Part shown: positions 34,458 through 43,037 of the stretch, one piece after another
Position numbering within the stretch: position 1 is the first letter of the stretch
Layout: each line of letters begins with the position of its first letter
NCBI GenBank assembly: GCA_964418645.1
Contig: CAYQME010000012.1
Coordinates: forward strand, 1-56,339
DNA from: JAADHG01 sp964418645
Lineage (GTDB): Bacteria > Bacteroidota > Bacteroidia > Flavobacteriales > Flavobacteriaceae
DNA length: 56,339 nt
Direction of reading: 5' to 3'
Program-made: the position numbers and the translations under genes
Notes under the pieces: model-generated
The model's database searches: none
Seen by the model: the letters and a program-made list of their open reading frames with translations, nothing else
What the model was told of the DNA's origin: nothing

Positions 34458-34614
34458 CGTTATCGGACGATATAAATAATTGAAACGAATAATATCTTAA
34501 CATTTAGGAGCAATACCCATTTTGGTCGTAAGCACGATGCTAACGCATCTAATGTGCTTACTTATTCCTCCTAACTGTCAATGAATATATCATACACTTT
34601 AACCATTGACCGAT
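34458..34614. repeat. possible small non-autonomous element: inverted repeats bounding a cruciform
   Basis: GTTATCGG (about 34459-34466) is inverted as CCGATAAC (about 34608-34615); with flanks the match is roughly 13 of 18. Between them, 34504-34574 can fold into a nested hairpin: TTAGGAG/CTCCTAA, then AATA/TATT, then GTAAGCAC (34528-34535)/GTGCTTAC (34554-34561), then GATGC/GCATC around a TAAC loop. No gene lies inside. Confidence 0.5.
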
Positions 34615-34723
34615 AACCAAACTTTTTATTTTTCATTATAATTTATACATAGAATAGTCCATACTATAGACAGTTATTAAAAAAGCCTTAAATTTAAGGA
34701 CATAAACACTAAAACCACCAACC

Positions 34724-35596
34724 ATGTCTGAAACACAAAAAACCAAAAGTAAGTGGTCAATTATCCAATCATCTTTATCTGTATTAACACCAGTATTAAT
34801 TGGAGTAGTTGGTTTCTTTTTTCAATCTAAACAATCTGATATAGCTCAAAATCAGAAAGGCATAGAACTTCAAATTTCGAGCATTCAAAGTCAAATTTCA
34901 AATGTAGAGGCAATGGAACCATTTATGAAAATGATTTCATCTGAAGACCGTACTTTATCAATAATGGGGGCATATGCAATTTATATGTTGAAAAAAGAAA
35001 CTGACCCTGGCATTGCTGCAGAAATGATATTAGCTCCTCAAAAATTACATCTCATTGATGTCCTTCAGGATATTGGAGCAAATGATACTATTTTTGAAAG
35101 TGTGGTAAGTCGTTTTTCTGAAAACGTACTCAATATTACTTCAAATGAACTTAAATTCATAGATGATGAAACTAATACGGACTCTTTGCAATTAACTGAT
35201 AGGCAAAGGTATGCCCTTAAAGTAGTTAACAAAATAAATCAAGCTAAATCTGTGAAAATAGATTTAGGTAAAGGAAAAGCAGAAAATAAAGAAACTATCG
35301 ATAAAAAGGCTTCTACTCCACTAAATGAATCAAAAACTACTAAACCAGTTGGATGGTTATATCTTGGGAATATAAATGAAAGATTACTAATAGACAGAAT
35401 ACCAACAATTAGTAATATTAAAACAAGTACTTTCAATTTACTAATTGATGCTAATTTAAGAATAAATAAACCGCAACCTCCAAATTACAAATTACCACGT
35501 TTTGTAAGAGTTGTTAATAAAGGCGATGCTATTAAAATAGACACTTTTACAGTAGACAAAAAAGGCCATTATTGGGCGCGAGTAATTTTTCAATAA
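34724..35596 (+). CDS. membrane-anchored protein of unknown function
   Basis: 290 residues. One membrane helix (about 18-36, VLTPVLIGVVGFFFQ) is followed by a helical region (GIELQISSIQSQISNVEAMEPFM) and a C-terminal beta-rich domain (GWLYLGNINERL ... FVRVVNKGDAIKIDTF ... YWARVIF), possibly SH3-like. The linker contains DLGKGKAENKETIDKKA, nearly the same as the Nudix-box start of the neighbouring gene on the opposite strand. I do not recognise the family. The helix-plus-SH3-like layout might fit a sensor or an envelope-bound defence accessory, but nothing here supports a specific role. Confidence 0.65.
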   Translation: MSETQKTKSKWSIIQSSLSVLTPVLIGVVGFFFQSKQSDIAQNQKGIELQISSIQSQISNVEAMEPFMKMISSEDRTLSIMGAYAIYMLKKETDPGIAAEMILAPQKLHLIDVLQDIGANDTIFESVVSRFSENVLNITSNELKFIDDETNTDSLQLTDRQRYALKVVNKINQAKSVKIDLGKGKAENKETIDKKASTPLNESKTTKPVGWLYLGNINERLLIDRIPTISNIKTSTFNLLIDANLRINKPQPPNYKLPRFVRVVNKGDAIKIDTFTVDKKGHYWARVIFQ

Positions 35597-35634
35597 TTAG
35601 CGATACAATAAATCTTAGTTGAAATACTTTAACC

Positions 35635-36216
35635 CTACACCAACAATTTGATATTGGCATAAGAGTTTTTCATGGCTTCATTAATTTGTGTTGGGCTTAA
35701 CCAAGCTACTTTGGTAATACCTTCGGCTTCTTGTGGTATTAATGGACCATTATAGCTGGTATGCATTTCAAACCAATAGGTGATTTTTATTCTGTATTTA
35801 CCATTGCGTTTAAAAATATGGTAAGTCATTTCTAAAGGTTTGGTAATACTTAATCCTTTAACACCTGTTTCTTCTTCTACCTCACGAATTGCTGTTTTAT
35901 CAATAGTTTCTTTATTTTCTGCTTTCCCTTTTGGGAGATCCCACTTATCGTTTCGGAAAATAAATAGCACATCTCCAGCAGCATTATACACCTTGCCGCC
36001 ACCTGCAATAACATTGGGCAAGAGTTTTAAAAAGCGTTTGAGAAGCTTGCTCTCCTTTTTACCATAAAGCCTAACAGACTGGATATCTTTTTTACTCAGC
36101 ATTTTTATAACCTCTTCAATATTTACAGTCTTGAGCTTGTAGTTTTTAAAATCGATTTCAGGTTCAACAGTCGTTGTTAGAATAATTGATTTGTCTCCTA
36201 CATATATTTTACTCAT
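35635..36216 (-). CDS. NUDIX hydrolase
   Basis: 193 residues. The Nudix box reads from GKAENKETIDKTAIREVEEETGV, matching GX5EX7REUXEEXGU with the metal-binding REVEEE glutamates. An N-terminal domain of about 65 residues (YVGDKSIILTT ... VRLYGKKES) precedes it. Nudix enzymes cleave nucleoside diphosphates linked to another moiety; the substrate is not evident. Divergent from pyrE. Confidence 0.9.
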   Translation of the reverse strand: MSKIYVGDKSIILTTTVEPEIDFKNYKLKTVNIEEVIKMLSKKDIQSVRLYGKKESKLLKRFLKLLPNVIAGGGKVYNAAGDVLFIFRNDKWDLPKGKAENKETIDKTAIREVEEETGVKGLSITKPLEMTYHIFKRNGKYRIKITYWFEMHTSYNGPLIPQEAEGITKVAWLSPTQINEAMKNSYANIKLLV

Positions 36217-36277
36217 TGTTAATTAAAAAAATGTTTTTGCCAAGTAAAAATAGTACTTTTTTAGTAGTTTTGCCACT

Positions 36278-36922
36278 ATGATTTTTAATAAAAGCACTGC
36301 CAAAAAAACCGCCGAAGTGTTATTACAAATTAATGCTATAAAACTAAGCCCAAATAAGCCTTTTACATGGGCTTCTGGCTGGAAATCGCCAATATATTGC
36401 GATAACAGAATCGTGCTGTCTTTTCCACCTATTCGCAATTACATTCGTGAAAAAATAGCAAGACATATTGAAAAGCAATATGGGAAACCTGATGTTATTG
36501 CTGGTGTTGCCACAGGAGCCATTGGTATTGGTGCTTTAGTAGCCGAATATTTAGGTTTACCTTTTGTATATGTAAGACCAGATGTTAAAAAACATGGTCG
36601 ACAAAACCAGATTGAAGGATTTATTCAAAAAGGGCAGAATGTTGTGGTTGTCGAAGATTTAATAAGTACTGGTAAAAGTAGCCTTAATGCTGTAAAAGCG
36701 TTAAAAGAAGCTAAGGTAAATGTAAAAGGGATGATTGCCATTTTTTCTTATGGTTTTGATATTGCAACCAAAAATTTTGAAGCCGAAAATATGACTCTTT
36801 ACACGCTTAGTAATTACGAAAATTTGTTGGAACAAGCCTTAGATACACAATATATTACCTCAAAAGATATGGAAACTTTGTCCGAATGGAATGCCAACCC
36901 AAGCGAATGGAATGCAAGTTGA
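36278..36922 (+). CDS. pyrE: orotate phosphoribosyltransferase
   Basis: A 214-residue type I phosphoribosyltransferase that makes OMP in pyrimidine synthesis. FTWASGWKSPIYCDNR is the substrate region and VVVVEDLISTGKSS is the PRPP loop; VRPDVKKHGRQNQIEG is the flexible loop with the catalytic Lys. A TAGTTTTG -7-like box (36265-36272) lies only five bases before the ATG. The C-terminus ends in a small repeat, SEWNANPSEWNAS. Followed by an SRPBCC gene after 79 bp. Confidence 0.95.
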   Translation: MIFNKSTAKKTAEVLLQINAIKLSPNKPFTWASGWKSPIYCDNRIVLSFPPIRNYIREKIARHIEKQYGKPDVIAGVATGAIGIGALVAEYLGLPFVYVRPDVKKHGRQNQIEGFIQKGQNVVVVEDLISTGKSSLNAVKALKEAKVNVKGMIAIFSYGFDIATKNFEAENMTLYTLSNYENLLEQALDTQYITSKDMETLSEWNANPSEWNAS

Positions 36923-37001
36923 TATAAACCTTTTAAAATGTTAATCGTTGATTATGTATAGAACGGAAACAAATCAACACAAAACGAATAAACAAATAAA
37001 A

Positions 37002-37397
37002 ATGAATTTAGAATCTCCAAAAGTTACCATTGATTCTTCAGCACAAAAAGTTTTTGCCTTTTTAACCAATGTAGAAAATTTTGAAAAATTGATGCCAGAA
37101 AATATTAGCAAATTTGAAGTTTTAGATAAAGACAAATTTTTATTTGCTTTAAAAGGAATGCCAGAAATAATATTGAAACAAAAAGAGGCTATCGCTCCAA
37201 ATAAAATTGTACTAGGTGCAGCTGGTGGGAAACTTGACTTTTCGTTAACAGGAGATATTACTGAAATTGAAATTGATAAAAGTACTGTACAATTAAGTTT
37301 TAGTGGCGATTTTAACCCAATGATGGCTATGATGATTAAAGGCCCAATTGGTAAATTTATTGAAACTTTAGCTACTAATATTCCAAACGTAATTTAA
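37002..37397 (+). CDS. SRPBCC (START-like) family protein
   Basis: 131 residues from ATG 37002. The START-like pattern is clear: VTIDSSAQKVFAFLTNVENFEKLMPENISKFEV at the start, beta strands, then a C-terminal helix (MIKGPIGKFIETLATNI) that closes the hydrophobic cavity. Ligand unknown. The frame is open upstream to 36948 but the MNLESPKV start is typical. It overlaps the 3' end of birA by 4 bp on the opposite strand. Confidence 0.85.
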   Translation: MNLESPKVTIDSSAQKVFAFLTNVENFEKLMPENISKFEVLDKDKFLFALKGMPEIILKQKEAIAPNKIVLGAAGGKLDFSLTGDITEIEIDKSTVQLSFSGDFNPMMAMMIKGPIGKFIETLATNIPNVI

Positions 37398-38125
37398 TAA
37401 AGCAATTGCACTTCTTTTAAATCGAATTCTTTTAAAATATCATCTTCGAGAAGTATTTGTAAGTTTCCCACAGCGTTTATTCCTTTTATAAAGCCCGCAA
37501 ATATATTACCCTTTTGATCTTTAAAACTTGAGGGCTTATCTTTTCTGAAGAGCAAATTCTCGTATTCTCTTTTCACAAATTCTTGCCTTCCTTGTTCTAA
37601 AAATTTAAAATAGTGCTTTAAATTAAAGAGAATAAGTTGTAAAAGTTCATCAATATTATAAACTGTTCCTGTTAACAATTTTAAAGATGACGCATTAGGC
37701 AGTTGCTCAAATTCAGTTTGATTCACATTTAAACCAATACCAATTATAGAACAATCTAACCGTTTGTTTTTTATGACATTTTCAATCAAAATACCACAAA
37801 CCTTCTTATTCTCTGACAAAATGTCGTTTGGCCATTTCACATTCAACTTTGGGATGCTAAAACTCTGCAACGCTTTAACAATAGCTAATGAAGTGACTAT
37901 ACTAATGTAAAATTGTTGATCTACTTTAATAAGTGAAGCATTCTTAAATACACTGCACATAAGGTTCTTAGCCTTTTCTGAGTTCCAAATGGTTCCCATT
38001 TGACCTCTTCCACGGGTTTGATGATTTGTAATAACTACAGTATAATCTTCTAGCTCCTCATCATCACATATTTGTTTTAAATAAGTGTTGGTAGAATCGA
38101 TGGCATTAAGTTTGATTATACGCAT
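37394..38125 (-). CDS. birA: biotin-[acetyl-CoA carboxylase] ligase
   Basis: 243 residues, single-function BirA without the N-terminal DNA-binding domain. DSTNTYLKQI, NHQTRGRGQMGTIWNSE (biotin/AMP loop), VKWPNDILSENKKVCGILIE and IIGIGLNVN are present. It biotinylates carboxylase BCCP. It starts 96 bp from rsfS in divergent orientation. Confidence 0.93.
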   Translation of the reverse strand: MRIIKLNAIDSTNTYLKQICDDEELEDYTVVITNHQTRGRGQMGTIWNSEKAKNLMCSVFKNASLIKVDQQFYISIVTSLAIVKALQSFSIPKLNVKWPNDILSENKKVCGILIENVIKNKRLDCSIIGIGLNVNQTEFEQLPNASSLKLLTGTVYNIDELLQLILFNLKHYFKFLEQGRQEFVKREYENLLFRKDKPSSFKDQKGNIFAGFIKGINAVGNLQILLEDDILKEFDLKEVQLLY

Positions 38126-38193
38126 TATGGTTACAAATTTTTAAATTATAATTTTCTTAAGATTTTTAAAGTAAGAAAGACCTAAAAAAATAA

Positions 38194-38201
38194 TAACTTT
38201 G
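38194..38201 (+). promoter_or_regulatory. -7 box of the rsfS-ftsH promoter
   Basis: TAACTTTG matches TAnnTTTG exactly and lies 20 bp before the rsfS start. No clear TTTG -33 element at 19 bp was found. Confidence 0.6.
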
Positions 38202-38221
38202 TACAAAATTAAAACAATTTA

Positions 38222-38593
38222 ATGACGCAAAAAAAAAGTAATGCAGACCAATTAATAACAGTTATATTAAATGGTATAGAAGATGTAAAAGGACAACACA
38301 TTAATATTTTAGATTTAAGAGAATTAGAAAATACGGTTTGTGATTATTTTATTATTTGCGAAGGAACTTCAAATACACAAGTTAACGCTATTGTAAATTC
38401 CATAAATAAAAAAGTAAGTAAAGAAACTAAAGATAAACCATGGCACATTGAAGGTAGCGAAAATGCCGAGTGGGCTTTAATGGACTATGTAAATGTTGTA
38501 GTGCATGTATTTCAAAAACATATTAGAGAGTATTATGATATTGAAAGCCTTTGGGGAGATGCTAAAACAACAGAAATAGAAACCAGTTACTAA
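38222..38593 (+). CDS. rsfS: ribosome silencing factor RsfS
   Basis: 123 residues of the RsfS/Iojap family, which binds uL14 and blocks subunit joining when nutrients are short. DLRELENTVCDYFIICEGTSNTQVNAI and KPWHIEGSENAEWALMDYVNVVVHVF are diagnostic. It is 10 bp before ftsH. Confidence 0.95.
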   Translation: MTQKKSNADQLITVILNGIEDVKGQHINILDLRELENTVCDYFIICEGTSNTQVNAIVNSINKKVSKETKDKPWHIEGSENAEWALMDYVNVVVHVFQKHIREYYDIESLWGDAKTTEIETSY

Positions 38594-38603
38594 TACATAG
38601 TTA

Positions 38604-40550
38604 ATGTCAAACGATAAAAAGATAAACAATAAAAAACCAAAACTTAGTCCGTATTGGATATACGGATTAATCATAGTTATATTTTTAGCTATCAATGTGT
38701 TTTCTGGAGGTATGGGTTCTTCAACTGGAAGTCCAACAACACCTGCACAATTTTTTCAGTATTTAAGAGATGGTGACGTAGAAAAGGTAGAGATTGTTAA
38801 CAGACGTGAAGCAAAAATTTATTTAACTTCTGAAGCAGTTACCAAAGACATTCACAAAAAATCTGTTAAACCTCAGTTATTGCCAATGGTTGGAAAATCG
38901 CCTAATTATCAATTTGAATTTGGTGATTTACAGAATTTCGAGAATCAGTTAAATGATGCAGTTGGAAAAAATAATTTAACAACTACTGTTAGTTATGTCA
39001 CCGAACAAAATGTTTGGGGTGATTTTCTGTTAACATTACTTCCATTTATATTAATTATTGGCGTTTGGATCTTTATCATGAGACGTATGTCTGGAGGTGC
39101 TGGTGGAGGTGGTGGTGCTGGACAAATTTTTAATATCGGAAAATCCAAAGCAAAACTATTCGATCAGAATACAGAGGTTAAAACCTCATTTAAAGATGTT
39201 GCTGGATTGGAAGGTGCTAAAGAAGAAGTTCAAGAAATTGTAGATTTCCTTAAAAAACCTGAAAAATACACTTCTCTTGGCGGAAAAATTCCAAAAGGCG
39301 CTTTACTTATTGGCGCTCCAGGAACAGGAAAAACCTTATTAGCTAAAGCTGTTGCTGGTGAAGCAAAAGTACCTTTCTTCTCTCTTTCAGGCTCTGATTT
39401 TGTAGAAATGTTTGTTGGTGTTGGAGCTTCTAGAGTTCGTGATTTATTTAAACAAGCTAAAGAAAAATCACCTTCCATTATTTTTATTGATGAAATTGAT
39501 GCTATTGGTAGAGCCCGTGGAAAAAACGCCATGTCTGGTAGTAATGACGAGCGTGAAAATACCCTAAACCAACTCTTAACTGAAATGGATGGTTTTGGCA
39601 CAAACACCAATGTTATTGTGCTTGCTGCTACCAATAGAGCTGATATTTTAGATAAAGCATTAATGCGTGCTGGACGTTTTGATAGACAGATTTTTGTAGA
39701 CCTACCTGATGTTCGTGAGCGTAAAGAAATTTTTGAAGTTCATTTAAGACCTCTTAAAAAAGCAAGAGGCTTAGATATAGCCTTTTTATCAAGACAAACC
39801 CCAGGGTTTTCTGGAGCTGATATTGCTAATGTTTGTAATGAAGCGGCATTAATTGCTGCTAGAAAAGGGAAAAAGACAGTTGGTAAACAAGATTTTCTTG
39901 ATGCCGTAGATAGAATTATTGGAGGTCTTGAAAAGAAGAATAAAATAATAACTCCTGGCGAGAAAAAAGCTGTAGCCTTTCATGAAGCTGGTCATGCAAC
40001 AGTAAGCTGGATGCTTGAACACGCAGCACCACTTGTAAAAGTAACTATTGTCCCTCGAGGAAGATCTTTAGGAGCCGCTTGGTATCTTCCAGAAGAGCGA
40101 TTGATTGTTAGACCTGAACAAATGCTAGACGAAATTTGTGCTGCAATGGGTGGTCGCGCTGCCGAGAAAGTAATCTTTAATGAAATTTCTACAGGGGCAC
40201 TAAGTGATTTAGAAAAAGTAACCAAACAAGCAAGAGCCATGGTTACTGTTTATGGTTTAAGTGACAAGATTGGAAACTTAACGTATTATGACTCTTCGGG
40301 TCAAAGTGAATATGGCTTCACAAAACCTTATAGTGAGCAAACAGCAGAATTAATTGATAAAGAGATTTCAGATATTATTGAAACCCAATATCAGCGGGCT
40401 ATAAAGTTACTAGAGAACAATAAAGATAAGCTTACACAATTAGCTGAAGTATTACTAGAAAAAGAAGTCATTTTTAAAGATAATCTTCAAAAAATATTTG
40501 GTAAAAGACCTTTTGAAGATAAAGAAGAAGGAATTACTGAAGAAGAGTAA
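38604..40550 (+). CDS. ftsH: ATP-dependent zinc metalloprotease FtsH
   Basis: 648 residues: two membrane helices (about 17-33 and 138-156) with a periplasmic domain between, then the AAA module (Walker A GAPGTGKT, Walker B IIFIDEIDAI, second region of homology MRAGRFDRQI) and the M41 zinc protease (HEAGHA). It degrades membrane and short-lived soluble proteins, as in other bacteria. Cotranscribed with rsfS. Confidence 0.97.
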   Translation: MSNDKKINNKKPKLSPYWIYGLIIVIFLAINVFSGGMGSSTGSPTTPAQFFQYLRDGDVEKVEIVNRREAKIYLTSEAVTKDIHKKSVKPQLLPMVGKSPNYQFEFGDLQNFENQLNDAVGKNNLTTTVSYVTEQNVWGDFLLTLLPFILIIGVWIFIMRRMSGGAGGGGGAGQIFNIGKSKAKLFDQNTEVKTSFKDVAGLEGAKEEVQEIVDFLKKPEKYTSLGGKIPKGALLIGAPGTGKTLLAKAVAGEAKVPFFSLSGSDFVEMFVGVGASRVRDLFKQAKEKSPSIIFIDEIDAIGRARGKNAMSGSNDERENTLNQLLTEMDGFGTNTNVIVLAATNRADILDKALMRAGRFDRQIFVDLPDVRERKEIFEVHLRPLKKARGLDIAFLSRQTPGFSGADIANVCNEAALIAARKGKKTVGKQDFLDAVDRIIGGLEKKNKIITPGEKKAVAFHEAGHATVSWMLEHAAPLVKVTIVPRGRSLGAAWYLPEERLIVRPEQMLDEICAAMGGRAAEKVIFNEISTGALSDLEKVTKQARAMVTVYGLSDKIGNLTYYDSSGQSEYGFTKPYSEQTAELIDKEISDIIETQYQRAIKLLENNKDKLTQLAEVLLEKEVIFKDNLQKIFGKRPFEDKEEGITEEE

Positions 40551-40559
40551 AAAAATAGC

Positions 40560-40595
40560 AAAATCTTAAATTAATGATCATTAATTTAAGATTTT
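40560..40595. repeat. 36-bp perfect palindrome after ftsH
   Basis: AAAATCTTAAATTAATGA (40560-40577) is followed directly by its exact reverse complement (40578-40595). A TATCTTTG -7 box begins at 40597. It could be the ftsH terminator, an operator, or both. Confidence 0.85.
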
Positions 40596-40596
40596 A

Positions 40597-40604
40597 TATC
40601 TTTG
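40597..40604 (+). promoter_or_regulatory. -7 box of the LUD-cdsA-psd-ACBP operon
   Basis: TATCTTTG matches TAnnTTTG exactly; it starts one base after the 36-bp palindrome, so the -33 position lies within the palindrome. The LUD gene begins 40 bp downstream. Confidence 0.6.
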
Positions 40605-40644
40605 GTAAAAACTAGGACATAAACTGGTTAATAGCAAAACCCTA

Positions 40645-41253
40645 ATGAGCCTATTTCGTAAAATTTTCGGACTTAAATCTGATGACTCTCAAGAATTTAT
40701 TCAAAATAAAGAGAGGAGCAAGTATATGCCTGATATTTCACTTCCTATCGATGAGCGTTTTACCATTAATTTTAAAGCTAATGGTGGTAAATTTTTATAT
40801 TGCGAAGATTTTGATGAAGTCGATGAAAATCTAGGCAATATTTTGGATGAGAATGATTGGCGAAATAAAAAAGTGATGCTTCTCGATGAACGCTTAGCCG
40901 AAAAATTTAAGAATTTTAACTTATCTGTTTGTAAAGAATATGCCGATTGCACTTATTTTTTAACCACCTGTGAATATTTAATATCCAATGATGGTTCACT
41001 CTTAATTTCCTCAAATCAGATTGCTGAAAAACGACTTACAGAGTTTCCTTCCAATTTTATAATTTTCGCAACTACAAGTCAGTTTGTAGAGACCATTAGC
41101 GAAGGTTTAAAAGGTATAAAAAACAATAACAAAGACAGAATTCCTACTAATATTACTACTATTAAGCACTTTAAGGCTTGTGATGATAAAGATTTTTTAA
41201 GTTACGGAAGTAGTTCAAAAAACTTATATTTGCTGCTGTTAGAAGACTTATAA
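40645..41253 (+). CDS. LUD-domain protein (LutC-like)
   Basis: 202 residues; the LUD pattern is visible as CEYLISNDGSLLISSNQIAEKRLTEFPSNFIIFATTSQFV, shared with LutB/LutC lactate-utilisation proteins. The N-terminus (MSLFRKIFGLKSDD) is amphipathic. Unlike LutB it has no Fe-S cluster motifs. It overlaps no gene but directly abuts cdsA (stop then ATG), so it is co-translated with the phospholipid genes; its role there is unclear. Confidence 0.8.
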   Translation: MSLFRKIFGLKSDDSQEFIQNKERSKYMPDISLPIDERFTINFKANGGKFLYCEDFDEVDENLGNILDENDWRNKKVMLLDERLAEKFKNFNLSVCKEYADCTYFLTTCEYLISNDGSLLISSNQIAEKRLTEFPSNFIIFATTSQFVETISEGLKGIKNNNKDRIPTNITTIKHFKACDDKDFLSYGSSSKNLYLLLLEDL

Positions 41254-42075
41254 ATGAAGGAATTATTTATTAGAGCAGTCTCAGGTATTTTATATATATC
41301 CTTGTTCTTGCTTTCTTTACAATCGCAACATGCATTAATTGGTTTATTTTTTGTTTTTGGACTTATTTGCATAGCCGAATTTAATAAGCTCATCAATCAA
41401 AAAGGGGTTATATCTTATATTATATTCATTTTATTATATCTCGGTTTTGCGTATTGGCAATTGGTTATGGATACTAACGAAGGGTTTACTGAAGCAATTC
41501 AAATTTTACATGTCCTTACTATTTTTGTCTTGTTGTTCTTAATTAAAGATCTGTTTACAGAAAAAGCATTACCACTGTTTATAACTAATCATTATATAAA
41601 TGCAACATTTTATTTGTCTAGTGCTTTTATTTTTATGTTTCTCATTGCAGATTACTATGAAGAATTCAACCCCAATATATTGTTAGGTGCCTTTATACTG
41701 GTTTGGGTAAACGACTCGTTTGCGTATTTGATTGGTAAAGTTTTTGGGAAGCAAAAATTATTCTCTAGCATTTCTCCAAAAAAAACAGTTGAAGGGTTTT
41801 TAGGTGGTTTATTCTTTTCTTGTGTAAGCAGCTATTTTATTGCTAAACATACCAATACTTTAGACTTTACAAGCTGGTTAATATTAAGTATTATCGTTAG
41901 TGTTTTTGGTACTTTAGGCGATTTAATAGAATCCAAATACAAGCGACAAGCCGATGTGAAAGATAGTGGTGTAATAATGCCCGGACATGGTGGATTGCTA
42001 GATCGCTTAGATAGTATTATTTTTGCAGCACCATTTATATATTTATTCTTAAGAATTTTAAGATATGTTTCATAA
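41254..42075 (+). CDS. cdsA: phosphatidate cytidylyltransferase
   Basis: 273 residues with about eight membrane helices. The CTP-transferase signature is complete: GDLIESKYKRQADVKDSGVIMPGHGGLLDRLDS. It makes CDP-diacylglycerol. Its last 11 bases overlap the start of psd. Confidence 0.95.
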   Translation: MKELFIRAVSGILYISLFLLSLQSQHALIGLFFVFGLICIAEFNKLINQKGVISYIIFILLYLGFAYWQLVMDTNEGFTEAIQILHVLTIFVLLFLIKDLFTEKALPLFITNHYINATFYLSSAFIFMFLIADYYEEFNPNILLGAFILVWVNDSFAYLIGKVFGKQKLFSSISPKKTVEGFLGGLFFSCVSSYFIAKHTNTLDFTSWLILSIIVSVFGTLGDLIESKYKRQADVKDSGVIMPGHGGLLDRLDSIIFAAPFIYLFLRILRYVS

Positions 42076-42715
42076 AGAAGGTTATAAAATTATAGTAATG
42101 ATATTTGTTTTCGTTGCTATTTCTGTTTTACTTATTGATAAGTTTGCACTTATACCTTGGTTACGCATTACACTAGACATTGTATTACTTGTGCTTTTAA
42201 TTCTTATCCTTCAGTTTTTCAGAAACCCTAAACGGCATACTGTACTAAATAACCATCATGTTTTAGCTCCAGTAGATGGCAAAGTGGTAGTGATAGAAGA
42301 AGTTTTTGAAAACGAATATTTTAAAGACAAACGTTTGCAAGTAAGTGTATTTATGTCGCCAATAAATGTACATGTTACCCGTTATCCGGTTAGTGGGAAT
42401 GTAGTGTTTAGCAAATATCATCCAGGAAAATATTTAGTTGCATGGCATCCTAAGGCAAGTGAAGAAAACGAACGCACTACTGTAGTTGTAGAAAATGAAA
42501 CTTATGGCAAAGTATTGTATAGGCAAATAGCTGGAGCAATGGCAAGACGTATAGTAAATTATGCCAAGCAAAATAACAAAGCAACACAAGGTAAAGACTC
42601 AGGATTTATAAAATTTGGTTCGAGAGTAGATTTATTTTTACCTTTAGATACCACTATTAAAGTAAAACTCAACCAAAAAGTTCGTGGGGGCGAAAGTATT
42701 ATTGCAGCATTGTAA
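42065..42715 (+). CDS. psd: phosphatidylserine decarboxylase (short, pyruvoyl type)
   Basis: 216 residues of the short, single-domain PSD family. Two N-terminal membrane helices (about 9-25 and 32-50), then FFRNPKRHTV, VFMSPINVHVTRYPVSG and the self-cleavage site GFIKFGSRVD (Gly-Ser becoming the pyruvoyl group). It makes phosphatidylethanolamine downstream of CdsA. Confidence 0.95.
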   Translation: MFHKEGYKIIVMIFVFVAISVLLIDKFALIPWLRITLDIVLLVLLILILQFFRNPKRHTVLNNHHVLAPVDGKVVVIEEVFENEYFKDKRLQVSVFMSPINVHVTRYPVSGNVVFSKYHPGKYLVAWHPKASEENERTTVVVENETYGKVLYRQIAGAMARRIVNYAKQNNKATQGKDSGFIKFGSRVDLFLPLDTTIKVKLNQKVRGGESIIAAL

Positions 42716-42981
42716 TGACAAGTGAAAAGCTAGATATTGAATTTAAAGAAGCCGTAGGACGTGTTAATGCGCATATCGAACCTTTTCCTGCTGACATCCT
42801 GTTGCGCCTGTATGCCTACTATAAAAAAGCAACCAACGATTACGGCAGACCAAGCAGTAGTAAAGCCATAATAAATGCCTTTAAAACCAATGCTTTATTT
42901 CAGGCTAAAGACATTACTGAAGATGAAGCTAAACGTATTTATATCGATTTGGTAAATGATTACTTTTTGTATCGGAAGTAA
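42715..42981 (+). CDS. acyl-CoA-binding protein
   Basis: 88 residues of the ACBP family: LDIEFKEAVGRV, LRLYAYYKKATNDYG and KAIINAFKTNALF are typical, although the usual KWDAW segment is altered. It binds long-chain acyl-CoA. It starts on the last base of psd, so it belongs to the phospholipid operon and may hold acyl-CoA for it. Confidence 0.9.
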   Translation: MTSEKLDIEFKEAVGRVNAHIEPFPADILLRLYAYYKKATNDYGRPSSSKAIINAFKTNALFQAKDITEDEAKRIYIDLVNDYFLYRK

Positions 42982-43037
42982 TCCCTTTATTTTGTGCATT
43001 TAATACCAAATCCATCATAAATTAATACTGAAAAGAG

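Larger units (their letters stand above)
34307..34723. other. 417-bp intergenic region, structured but non-coding
   Basis: Holds the TACGTA operator-like palindrome, the inverted-repeat cruciform described separately, and a perfect 14-bp palindrome CCTTAAATTTAAGG (34686-34699) 24 bp before the next start codon. A 30-codon ATG frame at 34387 overlaps the operator-like palindrome and is not convincing. Confidence 0.6.

Noticed and set aside
34387..34479. 30-codon frame upstream of the unknown membrane protein
   Set aside because: Overlaps a perfect operator-like palindrome and has no coding signature.
34504..34574. Integron attC site
   Set aside because: The hairpin ends are TTAGGAG/CTCCTAA, opposite in polarity to RYYYAAC...GTTRRRY, and there is no integrase or cassette array.
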